Shown piece after piece: positions 1-6,662 of a stretch of DNA of 13,014 bases (position 1 is its first letter; each line of letters starts with the position of its first letter). The notes below the pieces were generated by a model, which searched no databases, had not been told where the DNA came from, and saw only the letters and a list, made by a program, of their open reading frames with translations. The translations under genes and the position numbers were made by a program. Origin of the DNA: JBBCJT01 sp037190665 (lineage in GTDB: Bacteria > Pseudomonadota > Alphaproteobacteria > Acetobacterales > Acetobacteraceae). Location: the NCBI GenBank assembly GCA_037190665.1, contig JBBCJT010000103.1:1-13014 (forward strand), read 5' to 3'.

Positions 1-523
1 GCCGCCCCGTGCGCACGGCCAGCCCCAGCGCGCCGTCGCCGATCGTGCCGGTCACCCACAGCGCATCGCCCGGCCGCGCGCCGCCGCGCACCACCGCCGC
101 GCCCGGGGCGACGCTGCCGATTATGGTCAGCGACAGGGCGGCGGGACCGCGCGTGGAGGTCGTGTCGCCGCCCAGCAGGCGCACGCCGTACTCTCGCTGG
201 TCCGCGGCCAGCCCGGCGCAGAAACCGGCGAGCCACGCCTCGTCGGCGCGCGGCAGCGACAGCGTCATCAGGTAGGCGAACGGCACCGCGCCCATCGCCG
301 CCATGTCGGAGAGGTTCACGCGCAGCAGCTTGCGGCCGACCGTGTCCGGCGGGTCGTCGGGCAGGAAATGCACGCCCTCGACCATCGCATCGGCGGCAAC
401 GGCGATCTCGCGGCCCGGCGGCGGGGTGAAGACGGCGGCATCGTCGGTCAGCTCCAGCGCGCCCTCCCCCGCGAGCGCACGGAAATGACGCGCGATCAGG
501 GAGAATTCCGCGGGGACGGTCAC
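1..523 (-). CDS. thiL: Thiamine-monophosphate kinase ThiL, N-terminal part (cut by window edge)
   Basis: Phosphorylates thiamine monophosphate to thiamine diphosphate, the active cofactor, using ATP in the cytoplasm. About 174 N-terminal residues are visible; the family is usually about 320, so the C-terminal half lies beyond position 1. Visible ThiL landmarks are EFSLIARHF at residues 6-14, the Mg/ATP acidic motif DDAAV at 27-31, a VEGVHF segment at 48-53, NLSDMAAMGA at 70-79, LLGGDTTST near 116-124 and a PGDALWVTGTIGDGALGL stretch near the end. The start is a GTG whose GTGA overlaps the nusB stop; nothing upstream in frame fits better, and the distance from this start to EFSLIA matches the family. 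It is the last visible gene of the rib-nusB-thiL unit, and nusB-thiL is a common bacterial pairing. Identification is secure. Confidence 0.95.
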   Translation of the reverse strand, partial: MTVPAEFSLIARHFRALAGEGALELTDDAAVFTPPPGREIAVAADAMVEGVHFLPDDPPDTVGRKLLRVNLSDMAAMGAVPFAYLMTLSLPRADEAWLAGFCAGLAADQREYGVRLLGGDTTSTRGPAALSLTIIGSVAPGAAVVRGGARPGDALWVTGTIGDGALGLAVRTGR

Positions 524-981
524 GACGCCGCGGCGAACTCCGAGGGGCGCAGGATGCGCGCGATGCGGTCGAGCACGGCATTGGCCATGCGCGGCTCCTC
601 GCCGTTGAAGAAACCGTGCGCGACGGACAGGTACTCGCTGATGATCACCTTGGCCGGCGCGCCGTCCGCGATGTGCAGTTCGGCGGTCGCCGCCCGCAGC
701 AGCGCGCGCAGCACGGGATCGAGGCGCTGCATCGGCCAGCCCTCGACGAGATGGCCGGCGATCAGACCGTCCACCGCGTCCTGATGCGTCGCGGCGGTGC
801 GCAGGATGCGCCCCAGCAGCGGGATGTCCGCGGCCGGCACCGCCCCGTCCTCCAGCGCCTTACCGCCGCCGATGCGGTGGCGGACGAACTGGTCGAGCAC
901 GGTCTCAAGCGTCTCGCCCGTCTGGTCCGACTGGTACAGCGCCTGCACGGCGGCGACGCGGGCCCCGGTGCGCGGTTTCAT
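520..981 (-). CDS. nusB: Transcription antitermination factor NusB
   Basis: Small all-helical RNA-binding protein that, with NusE (ribosomal protein S10), binds boxA RNA and supports antitermination on rRNA operons. The 153 residues match the usual family length. Seen: the N-terminal RTGARVAAVQALYQSD (residues 4-19), the central RLDPVLRALLRAATAEL (86-102) matching the conserved helix before the second half, and PAKVIISEYLSVAHGFFNG (109-127) followed by RMANAVLDRIAR (131-142). The ATG overlaps the ribH stop by four bases (ATGA), and its own TGA overlaps the GTG of thiL. Placement directly after lumazine synthase is the classic ribH-nusB order, probably a matter of translational coupling rather than shared function. 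Confidence 0.95.
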   Translation of the reverse strand: MKPRTGARVAAVQALYQSDQTGETLETVLDQFVRHRIGGGKALEDGAVPAADIPLLGRILRTAATHQDAVDGLIAGHLVEGWPMQRLDPVLRALLRAATAELHIADGAPAKVIISEYLSVAHGFFNGEEPRMANAVLDRIARILRPSEFAAAS

Positions 982-1463
982 GGCAGCACCTTCCGCATCA
1001 GCGCGATCTGCGTGAGGCAGGCGGCGGCGGCCTCCGCGCCCTTGTTGAACCGGTCCGCCCCGGCACGCGCGATGGCCTGCGCCTCGTCGTGCACGGTCAG
1101 CACGCCGGTGCCGAGCGCGATGCCGTAGGTCAGCGCCACGTCCATCAGGCCGCGATGCGCCTCGCGGCAGATGTGGTCGTAGTGGTCGGTATCGCCGCGC
1201 ACCACGCAGCCCAGTGCGATGAACCCGTCCCAACGCGGCCCGCCGCGCGCGGCGCCGTTCAGGATGATGCGGATCGCCTGCGGCAGCTCGAACGCGCCGG
1301 CCACGTCCTCGATGTCGGACTCCGCCCCTGCGCGGGCCAGCAGCCGCTGGGCGCCGGCGGTCATGCCCTCGACGATGGCGCGGTAATAGGGCGCGCGCAC
1401 GATCAGCACGCGCGCGGGTGCGCCGGCCACCACCTGCGGCTCCGGCATGTCCTGCGTGCTCAT
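978..1463 (-). CDS. ribH: 6,7-dimethyl-8-ribityllumazine synthase RibH
   Basis: Condenses 3,4-dihydroxy-2-butanone 4-phosphate with 5-amino-6-ribitylamino-uracil to give lumazine, the penultimate step of riboflavin synthesis; known members form pentamers or 60-mer capsids. The 161 residues fit the family. Seen: VAGAFELPQA (54-63), which forms part of the pyrimidine pocket, ALGCVVRGDTDHYD (83-96) containing the catalytic histidine at about 94, and GTGVLTVHDEAQA (118-130). The N-terminal ten or so residues before APARVLIV are probably disordered, as is common. Start and stop both sit in four-base ATGA overlaps, with ribB upstream and nusB downstream. It receives both substrates from pathway enzymes in the same cluster, except that the GTP cyclohydrolase II step appears to be supplied from elsewhere (see the ribB entry). 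Confidence 0.96.
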   Translation of the reverse strand: MSTQDMPEPQVVAGAPARVLIVRAPYYRAIVEGMTAGAQRLLARAGAESDIEDVAGAFELPQAIRIILNGAARGGPRWDGFIALGCVVRGDTDHYDHICREAHRGLMDVALTYGIALGTGVLTVHDEAQAIARAGADRFNKGAEAAAACLTQIALMRKVLP

Positions 1464-2581
1464 GCGCCGATCGGCCGCGTATCGGCCACCGACAGGCCGT
1501 AGCCGTCGAGGCCCACGATGGTGCGCACGTGGTTGGACAGCAGCACCATGTCCACGACGCCGAGGTCGAGCAGGATCTGCGCGCCGATGCCGTAGTCGCG
1601 CAGTTCGCGCTGCGGGCGGGCGGCGCCGGCAAGCAGACGCACGCGCTGCGACAGCGCATCGGGCCGCGTCTCGCGGATCAGCACCACCGCGCCGCGCCCC
1701 TCGGCGGCGATCATGCGCATCGCGCCGTGCAGGTCGGAATGCTCAGGCTCGCCCAGCATGTCGGTCAGCAGGTTCACCGCGTGCATGCGCACCATCGGCG
1801 GCGTCGGGCCGGACAGGTCGCCCTTCACCAGCGCGACATGCTCGGCGTAGTCGAGCGTGGTGGCATAGATGAGGATGCGCCAGTCGCCGCCGATCGCATG
1901 GCTCAGCGTGCCTTCCTGCACCCGCTTCACCAGCCGCTCCGTGCGGCGGCGATGCGCGATCAGGTCGGCGATGGTGCCGAGCTTCAGGGCATGGCGCTGG
2001 GCGAAGGCGACGAGGTCGGGCAGCCGCGCCATCGACCCGTCGTCGTTCATGATCTCGCAGATCACGCCGGCCGGGTTCAGCCCGGCGAGGCGGGCGATGT
2101 CCACCGCCGCCTCGGTATGGCCGGCGCGGACCAGCGTGCCGCCCTCGCGCGCCATCAGCGGGAAGATGTGGCCGGGGGTGACGATGTCGTCGCGGCCGGC
2201 TTCCGGATTGATCGCGACCGCGATGGTGCGCGCGCGGTCGGCGGCCGAGATGCCGGTGGTGACACCCTCCCGCGCCTCGATGGAGACGGTGAAGGCGGTC
2301 TGATGCCGCGTGCCGTTGGACTGGCTCATCAGCGGCAGGCCGAGCTGTTCCACCCGCGGCCGCGCGAGCGCGAGGCAGATCAGCCCGCGCGCGTGCTTGG
2401 CCATGAAGTTGATCGCATCCGGCGTGGCGAACTGGGCGGGGACGACGAGGTCGCCCTCGTTCTCCCGGTCCTCGTCATCGACGAGGACGAACATGCGGCC
2501 GGCGCGCGCCTCCTCGATCAGTTCCTCGGCGGAGGCGAGGTAGGCGGAGAGGTCCGCGCGGGCGAGATCGTCGAGGCTCAT
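1460..2581 (-). CDS. ribB: 3,4-dihydroxy-2-butanone 4-phosphate synthase with degenerate RibA-like C-terminal domain (RibBX-type)
   Basis: The N-terminal domain (about residues 15-212) converts ribulose 5-phosphate to dihydroxybutanone phosphate plus formate. All its landmarks are intact: DDEDRENEGDLV at 35-46 (catalytic acidic loop), TPGHIFPL at 135-142, GHTEAAVDIARLAGL at 154-168 and the following PAGVICEI. The C-terminal part (215-365) has the fold signature of GTP cyclohydrolase II (HVALVKGDL at 248-256, LRDYGIGAQILLDLG at 327-341, GLDGYGL at 357-363). However, the zinc-binding stretch at 264-292 has no cysteine, and residues 215-373 contain no cysteine at all. The RQEGRGIGL nucleotide loop is also replaced, by an IRETRPDAL-like segment. 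I infer that the second activity is lost, as in the RibBX hybrids known from other alphaproteobacteria, so a separate ribA should exist. Four-base ATGA overlaps join it to ribE and ribH. Confidence 0.93.
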   Translation of the reverse strand: MSLDDLARADLSAYLASAEELIEEARAGRMFVLVDDEDRENEGDLVVPAQFATPDAINFMAKHARGLICLALARPRVEQLGLPLMSQSNGTRHQTAFTVSIEAREGVTTGISAADRARTIAVAINPEAGRDDIVTPGHIFPLMAREGGTLVRAGHTEAAVDIARLAGLNPAGVICEIMNDDGSMARLPDLVAFAQRHALKLGTIADLIAHRRRTERLVKRVQEGTLSHAIGGDWRILIYATTLDYAEHVALVKGDLSGPTPPMVRMHAVNLLTDMLGEPEHSDLHGAMRMIAAEGRGAVVLIRETRPDALSQRVRLLAGAARPQRELRDYGIGAQILLDLGVVDMVLLSNHVRTIVGLDGYGLSVADTRPIGA

Positions 2582-3174
2582 CGGAACTCCAGCAGCCGCG
2601 CGACGTAGCGCGCGAGCATGTCGATTTCGAGATTGACCGCATCGCCGGGGCGCAACGCGGCGAAGCCGGTCACCTCGGCGGTGTGGGGGATGATGTTGAC
2701 GCCGAACGCATCGCCGTCAACGTCGTTGACCGTCAGCGACACGCCGTCCACGGCAATGCTGCCCTTCGCGGCGACGAAGCGGATCAGCCCGTCCGGCGCG
2801 CGGAAGCGCCAGCGGGTGGAACCGTTCTCGGCCGTGGCGGACAGCGCCGCGCCGACGCCGTCCACGTGGCCGGAGACGAGGTGCCCGCCGAGTTCGTCGC
2901 CCGCGCGCAGGCTGCGTTCGAGGTTCACCCGCCGCCCCGCCGCCCAGGTGCCGAGCGTGGTGCGGGACAGCGTCTCGGCGGAGGCGTCGAAGGCGAGCCG
3001 GCCGGCCTGCTTCTCCACCACCGTCAGGCAACAGCCGGACACGCAGACCGAGGCGCCGAGCGCGATCTCCGCCGTGTCCCACCCGGTCGCGATCAGCAGC
3101 CGCGCGTCCCGCCCGTCGCCGATGGGCAGGATGTCGGCGACGGTGCCGAGATCGGTGACGATACCGGTGAACAT
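2578..3174 (-). CDS. ribE: Riboflavin synthase, alpha chain
   Basis: Dismutates two 6,7-dimethyl-8-ribityllumazine molecules to riboflavin and the ribitylamino-uracil precursor, the last step of the pathway; active as a homotrimer. The 198 residues consist of two similar lumazine-binding barrels. Barrel one runs from the invariant MFTGIV start, through VSGCCLTVV (45-53) and FDASAETLSRTTLG (62-75), to about residue 90. Barrel two has GGHLVSGHVDG (96-106), GSIAVDGVSLTVN (138-150), VNIIPHTAEVTG (159-170) and NLEIDMLARYVARLL (181-195). The start is certain because the family begins with MFTGI and the ATG shares one base with the ribD stop (TGATG). The stop overlaps the ribB ATG. Also called ribC in some species. 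Confidence 0.97.
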   Translation of the reverse strand: MFTGIVTDLGTVADILPIGDGRDARLLIATGWDTAEIALGASVCVSGCCLTVVEKQAGRLAFDASAETLSRTTLGTWAAGRRVNLERSLRAGDELGGHLVSGHVDGVGAALSATAENGSTRWRFRAPDGLIRFVAAKGSIAVDGVSLTVNDVDGDAFGVNIIPHTAEVTGFAALRPGDAVNLEIDMLARYVARLLEFR

Positions 3175-4280
3175 CAGGCGACCCTCGCGTATTCGCTCAA
3201 CATATCCGCTCCCACCGCGCGCATCCCCAGCCGGGCGAAGCGCGGCATCTCCGCGAGCTTCGCGACGCCGAACGCCTCCGCCGCCGGCCAGGCGTCCCCG
3301 CCGAGGATGGCCGGGGCGTGGAACCAGGCCATCCGGTCCACCAGATCGGTGCGCAGCAGCGCCGCGGCAAGCTGGGCGCCCCCTTCGGCGAGCACCCGCG
3401 TCAGTCCCCGGTCCGCCAGCGCCGCCAGTCCGGCCTGCAGGTCGAGCCCGGTTTCGCTGCGCGGCACCTCAATCAGCTCTACGCCCGCGGCGCGCATCGC
3501 CTCGGCGCGCGCCGCGTCGTGGCCGGGGGCGACCAGGATCCAGGTCGGCGCGGCCCGCGCGGTGCCGACGACGCGGGCGGTCAGCGGAGTGCGCAGCCGC
3601 GAGTCGGCGATCACCCGCACGGTCGGCAGGCGCGTGTAGCCGGGAATGCGGCAGGTCAGGTCCGGATCGTCCGCCAGCACCGTGCCCGCGCCGACCAGCA
3701 CCGCATCGTGCCGGCCGCGCAGGCCGTGGGCGGCGCGGCGCGCATCCTCGCCGGTGATCCACTGGCTCTCCCCGCCACGCGTGGCGATCCGCCCGTCGAG
3801 CGTGCTGGCGAGCTTCAGCGTCACCATCGGCCGCCCGGCGCAGACGCGGCAGGTCAGCCCGGCATTCACCTCCATCGCCTCGTCGGCGAGCAGGCCGGTG
3901 GTCACCTGCACCCCGCCGTCGCGCAGCCGCGCGAGGCCCTTGCCGTCCACGCGGGGGTCGGGGTCGGGCATGGCGACCACCACGCGGGCGATGCCGGCGG
4001 CGAGGATCGCGTCCGTGCAGGGCGGCGTGCGGCCGTGGAAGCAGCAGGGTTCCAGCGTCACGTACATCGTCGCCCCGCGCGCGGCCGCGCCGGCCATGGC
4101 GATCGCCTGCGGCTCGGCGTGCGGGCGGCCGCTCGCGGCCGTCAGCGCGCGGCCGACGACGCGGCCATCCTTGACGACGATGCAGCCGACCGACGGGTTC
4201 GGCCAGGTATTGCCGAGACCGCGGGCAGCCAGGGTGAGCGCCGCCCGCATATGGGCCCGGTCCGTCTCCAGGTCGGACAT
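3174..4280 (-). CDS. ribD: Bifunctional riboflavin deaminase/reductase RibD
   Basis: Carries out two successive steps on the GTP-derived pyrimidine: zinc-dependent deamination, then NADPH-dependent reduction of the ribosyl side chain. The 368 residues are the normal length. Deaminase domain (about 1-145): NTWPNPSVGC (24-33), the zinc ligand and proton shuttle HAE at 54-56, and LEPCCFHGRTPPC at 76-88 carrying C79 and C88. Reductase domain (about 150-365): TLKLASTLDGRIA (154-166), SQWITG (172-177), VLVGAGTVLADDPDLTCR (194-211) and LAEGGAQLAAALL (297-309). I chose the ATG at 4280 because it leaves about ten residues before the MRAALTLA helix, as in other RibD proteins; no strong ribosome site is visible. 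An in-frame ATG at 4370 would add 30 unfamiliar residues. It heads the rib block after a 265-bp gap. Confidence 0.95.
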   Translation of the reverse strand: MSDLETDRAHMRAALTLAARGLGNTWPNPSVGCIVVKDGRVVGRALTAASGRPHAEPQAIAMAGAAARGATMYVTLEPCCFHGRTPPCTDAILAAGIARVVVAMPDPDPRVDGKGLARLRDGGVQVTTGLLADEAMEVNAGLTCRVCAGRPMVTLKLASTLDGRIATRGGESQWITGEDARRAAHGLRGRHDAVLVGAGTVLADDPDLTCRIPGYTRLPTVRVIADSRLRTPLTARVVGTARAAPTWILVAPGHDAARAEAMRAAGVELIEVPRSETGLDLQAGLAALADRGLTRVLAEGGAQLAAALLRTDLVDRMAWFHAPAILGGDAWPAAEAFGVAKLAEMPRFARLGMRAVGADMLSEYARVA

Positions 4281-4397
4281 GGGCTCAGGCGGCGGCAGGG
4301 CGAGCGGGCATCGGGCGAAACTGCCCCGGACCCGCGCGGGGCGGAAGGGGCGCGGGCGCCCATCGGTCATGCGTGGTGTTTGAGGGGCGAAGATATT

Positions 4398-4452
4398 CCC
4401 TCTCCCGCTCGCGGGAGAGGGAGGGGCCCGCGCTCGCGCGGGAGGGTGAGGG
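4398..4452 (-). repeat. REP-like palindromic repeat, copy A (two hairpins)
   Basis: Contains two adjacent perfect hairpins. The first has arms at 4398-4408 and 4411-4421 (CCCTCTCCCGC paired with its complement) around a TC loop, extendable by one more pair. The second has arms at 4427-4433 and 4436-4442 (CCCGCGC with GCGCGGG), also around TC. It ends in GGAGGGTGAGGG. The same building blocks recur in opposite orientation in copy B about 45 bases away. Elements rich in CCCTCACCC and CCCTCTCCCGC are familiar dispersed intergenic repeats in proteobacteria; assignment to that general class is from memory, not a search. Confidence 0.7.
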
Positions 4453-4495
4453 CCGCGCCCGAGGGCGAACCTTCATCGTCACGCTGGCGGAAGCA

Positions 4496-4533
4496 CCCTC
4501 ACCCCGGCCCTCTCCCGCGCGCGGGAGAGGGAG
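4496..4533 (+). repeat. REP-like palindromic repeat, copy B (inverted relative to copy A)
   Basis: Starts with CCCTCACCCCGGCCC and ends in a perfect 24-bp palindrome at 4508-4531 (CCCTCTCCCGCG and its complement). It is in inverted orientation to copy A and lacks the second hairpin of that copy. It lies 12 bases beyond the nrdR stop codon on the transcribed side, so in RNA the A and B copies could pair with each other or fold separately. It may protect the nrdR 3' end or attenuate transcription into ribD; no U-tract is present, so a classical intrinsic terminator is not supported. Confidence 0.7.
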
Positions 4534-4545
4534 AAGCGGCGGGCG

Positions 4546-5004
4546 TCAGTCGGAGGTGCCGCCCAGCGAGCCGAGGAACGCCTCGAAATCCTTCGCCTCG
4601 CGGAAGTTGCGGTAGACGCTGGCGAAGCGGACATAGGCGACCGAGTCCACTTCCTTCAGCGTCTCCATCACCAGCTCGCCGATCTGCTTGCTGGGGATGT
4701 CGGATTCGCCCGAGGCCTCGAGCTGGCGGACGATGCCGTTGACCACGCGCTCGATCCGCTCCTCCTGCACCGGCCGCTTGCGCAGCGCGACGCGGATGGA
4801 ACGGGCGAGCTTGTCGCGGTCGAACGGCACGCGGCGGCCGTCCGACTTCACCACCGTCAGCTCGCGCAGCTGCACCCGCTCGATGGTGGTGAAGCGCTGG
4901 CCGCAGTTCGGGCAGAAGCGCCGGCGGCGGATCGCGCTCGCGTCCTCGGTCGGGCGGCTGTCCTTCACCTGGGTGTCGTCGTGGCCGCAGAAGGGGCAGC
5001 GCAT
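4546..5004 (-). CDS. nrdR: Transcriptional repressor NrdR
   Basis: Zinc-ribbon and ATP-cone repressor that senses ATP/dATP and represses ribonucleotide reductase genes. The 152 residues fit the family exactly. Seen: the zinc ribbon MRCPFCGHDDTQVKDSRP with C3 and C6, then the partner pair in RFCPNCGQRFTTIER with C31 and C34. An ATP-cone follows at about 49-139, with VVKSDGRRVPFDRDKL (51-66) as the nucleotide-binding start, IPSKQIGELVMETL (103-116) and VAYVRFASVYRNF (122-134). The start is fixed by the invariant MRCPFC. The upstream cupin stop is six bases away. It stands between glyA and ribD, an arrangement seen in many alphaproteobacteria. I saw no obvious NrdR box in the window, so its targets are probably elsewhere. 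Confidence 0.97.
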   Translation of the reverse strand: MRCPFCGHDDTQVKDSRPTEDASAIRRRRFCPNCGQRFTTIERVQLRELTVVKSDGRRVPFDRDKLARSIRVALRKRPVQEERIERVVNGIVRQLEASGESDIPSKQIGELVMETLKEVDSVAYVRFASVYRNFREAKDFEAFLGSLGGTSD

Positions 5005-5010
5005 CTCGGC

Positions 5011-5352
5011 TCAGTCCACGATGAACAGCTTGGCGCCGCGCTCGGTATGCGAGCGGTGCGGCTCGGCGCCGTCGGCGACCTGGTAGCTCGTGCCCGGCGT
5101 CAGCGTGAACACCCGCCCGTCGGCGAGCGTGGTGACCAGCTCACCCTCCAGGCAGAACAGCACATGCCCTTTCTGGCACCAGTGATCCGCCAGATAGCCG
5201 GGCGAGTACTCGACGATGCGCACGCGAATCTGGTTGTCCTCGGGGCCGAAGAAGCGCGTGCGCCACAGTGCCTCGCCCGTCTCGCCGGCGTGGCGCGTGG
5301 GTTCGATCGTGGCCCAGTCGGTGGTGCCGAAGGGGATGTCGGAGATCTGCAT
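5011..5352 (-). CDS. DHCW-motif cupin fold protein, function unknown
   Basis: A 113-residue single-domain beta-barrel of the cupin type. Seen: IPFGTTDWA at 6-14, RVRIVEYSPGYLADHWCQKGH at about 43-63 containing the DHWC sequence (56-59) and H63 as candidate metal ligands, LFCLEGEL (65-72), DGRVFTLTPGTSYQVAD (78-94) and AEPHRS (96-101) with a possible further histidine ligand, ending in GAKLFIVD. I recognise this as the small family called DHCW-motif cupins; its reaction is not known to me. No signal peptide. The start at 5352 lies five bases after the glyA stop; a start at 5391 would overlap glyA and is less likely. Position between glyA and nrdR with almost no spacing implies co-transcription, but not necessarily shared function. 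Confidence 0.88.
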   Translation of the reverse strand: MQISDIPFGTTDWATIEPTRHAGETGEALWRTRFFGPEDNQIRVRIVEYSPGYLADHWCQKGHVLFCLEGELVTTLADGRVFTLTPGTSYQVADGAEPHRSHTERGAKLFIVD

Positions 5353-5357
5353 GGGTC

Positions 5358-6662
5358 TCAGCGCGCGGCGTAGATCGGGAAGCGCCGGCACAGCTCCTGC
5401 ACGCGCGCGCCCACCGCACGCTCGGCGGCGTCGTTGCTGCCGTCGTTGGACTGCGCGAGCCCGTCCAGCACCTCGCCGATCATGGTCCCGATCTGGCGGA
5501 ACTCCGCCTCGCCGAAGCCGCGCGTGGTGCCGGCCGGCGAGCCGAGGCGGATGCCGGAGGTGACGGCGGGCTTCGCCGGATCGAACGGAATCGCGTTCTT
5601 GTTGCAGGTGAGGTGCGCGCGGCCCAGCGAGCCTTCGGCCGCCTTGCCGGTGGCGTTCTTGGGCCGCAGGTCCACCAGCATCAGATGGCTGTCGGTGCCG
5701 CCGGTGCTGATCTGCAGCCCGGCCTGCGTCAGCGAATCCGCGAGCGCGCGCGCGTTGGCGACGACCTGCTGCGCGTAGGTCTTGAAGTCCGGCCGCAGCG
5801 CCTCGCCGAACGCGACCGCCTTGGCGGCGATCACATGCATCAGCGGGCCGCCCTGCAGGCCGGGGAAGACGGCGGAGTTGAACTTCTTCGCCAGCGCCTC
5901 GTCGTCGGTCATGATCATGCCGCCGCGCGGGCCACGCAGCGTCTTGTGCGTGGTCGTGGTGGTGACATGCGCGTGCGGCACCGGGCTGGGATAGGCGCCG
6001 CCCGCGACGAGGCCGGCGTAGTGCGCGATGTCCACCATCAGGTATGCGCCGATCTCGTCGGCGATGCGGCGGAAGCGCGCGAAGTCGATATGCCGCGAAT
6101 AGGCGGACCCGCCGGCGATGATCAGCTTCGGCTTGTGCTCACGCGCCGCCGCTTCCATCCCCTCGTAGTCGATCAGCCCATCCTCGCGCCGCACGCCGTA
6201 CGGCACGGGCTTGAACCACTTGCCGGACTGGTTCGCCGGTGAGCCGTGGGTGAGATGCCCGCCGCCCGCGAGGTCCATGCCCATGAACGTGTCGCCGGGC
6301 TGAAGCAGCGCAAGGAACACCGCCTGGTTCGCCTGCGCGCCGGAATGCGGCTGCACGTTGGCGAAGGCGCAGCCGAACAGCTTCTTCGCGCGCTCGATCG
6401 CGAGCGTCTCGGCGACATCCACGTATTCGCAGCCGCCGTAGTAGCGCCGGCCGGGATAGCCCTCGGCGTACTTGTTGGTCAGCACGCTGCCCTGGGCTTC
6501 CAGCACCGCGCGCGAGACGATGTTCTCGGACGCGATCAGCTCGATCCCGTCCTGCTGGCGCACCAGCTCCTTGCCGACCGCGTCGTTCAGCTCGGGGTCC
6601 GCGGTGGCGAGGTCGGCCTCGAAGAACCGGCGGAGCGCGGGGGATGACGCGATGTCGTTCAT
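5358..6662 (-). CDS. glyA: Serine hydroxymethyltransferase GlyA
   Basis: PLP enzyme that interconverts serine and glycine while loading tetrahydrofolate with a one-carbon unit. The 434 residues are the normal size. Seen: GIELIASENIVSRAVLEAQGS (39-59) with the substrate-binding glutamate, NKYAEGYPGRRYYGGCEYVD (63-82), NVQPHSGAQAN (102-112), the cofactor-contacting DIAHYAGLVAGG (211-222) and VTTTTTHKTLRGPRGG (233-248), whose lysine at about 240 forms the Schiff base. SGIRLGSPAGTTRGF near the C-terminus is also conserved. The ATG overlaps the rpiB stop (ATGA). The cofactor pathways it feeds (folate and glycine) overlap loosely with nucleotide and riboflavin supply. Certain identification. Confidence 0.98.
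   Translation of the reverse strand: MNDIASSPALRRFFEADLATADPELNDAVGKELVRQQDGIELIASENIVSRAVLEAQGSVLTNKYAEGYPGRRYYGGCEYVDVAETLAIERAKKLFGCAFANVQPHSGAQANQAVFLALLQPGDTFMGMDLAGGGHLTHGSPANQSGKWFKPVPYGVRREDGLIDYEGMEAAAREHKPKLIIAGGSAYSRHIDFARFRRIADEIGAYLMVDIAHYAGLVAGGAYPSPVPHAHVTTTTTHKTLRGPRGGMIMTDDEALAKKFNSAVFPGLQGGPLMHVIAAKAVAFGEALRPDFKTYAQQVVANARALADSLTQAGLQISTGGTDSHLMLVDLRPKNATGKAAEGSLGRAHLTCNKNAIPFDPAKPAVTSGIRLGSPAGTTRGFGEAEFRQIGTMIGEVLDGLAQSNDGSNDAAERAVGARVQELCRRFPIYAAR

Larger units (their letters stand above)
4281..4545. other. Intergenic region between nrdR and ribD (repeat-bearing, possible ribD leader)
   Basis: This 265-bp gap is the only substantial break inside the minus-strand cluster. 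Read in the ribD direction it would be either a leader within a read-through transcript or the place where a separate rib promoter sits. The half next to nrdR is occupied by two facing palindromic repeats (separate entries). The part next to ribD (about 4281-4396) is GC-rich with no gene-like frame. I looked for conserved FMN riboswitch blocks and found none, and no convincing promoter hexamers. Confidence 0.6.

Noticed and set aside
4280..4370. 30-residue N-terminal extension of RibD from an upstream ATG
   Set aside because: The added residues are Pro/Arg-rich and have no counterpart in the family; the ATG at 4280 gives the usual N-terminus.
1418..4742. Long plus-strand frames opposite ribB, ribE and ribD
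   Set aside because: The opposite strand carries complete, motif-rich Rib proteins; the plus frames show only Ala/Arg/His-rich composition and no recognisable domain.
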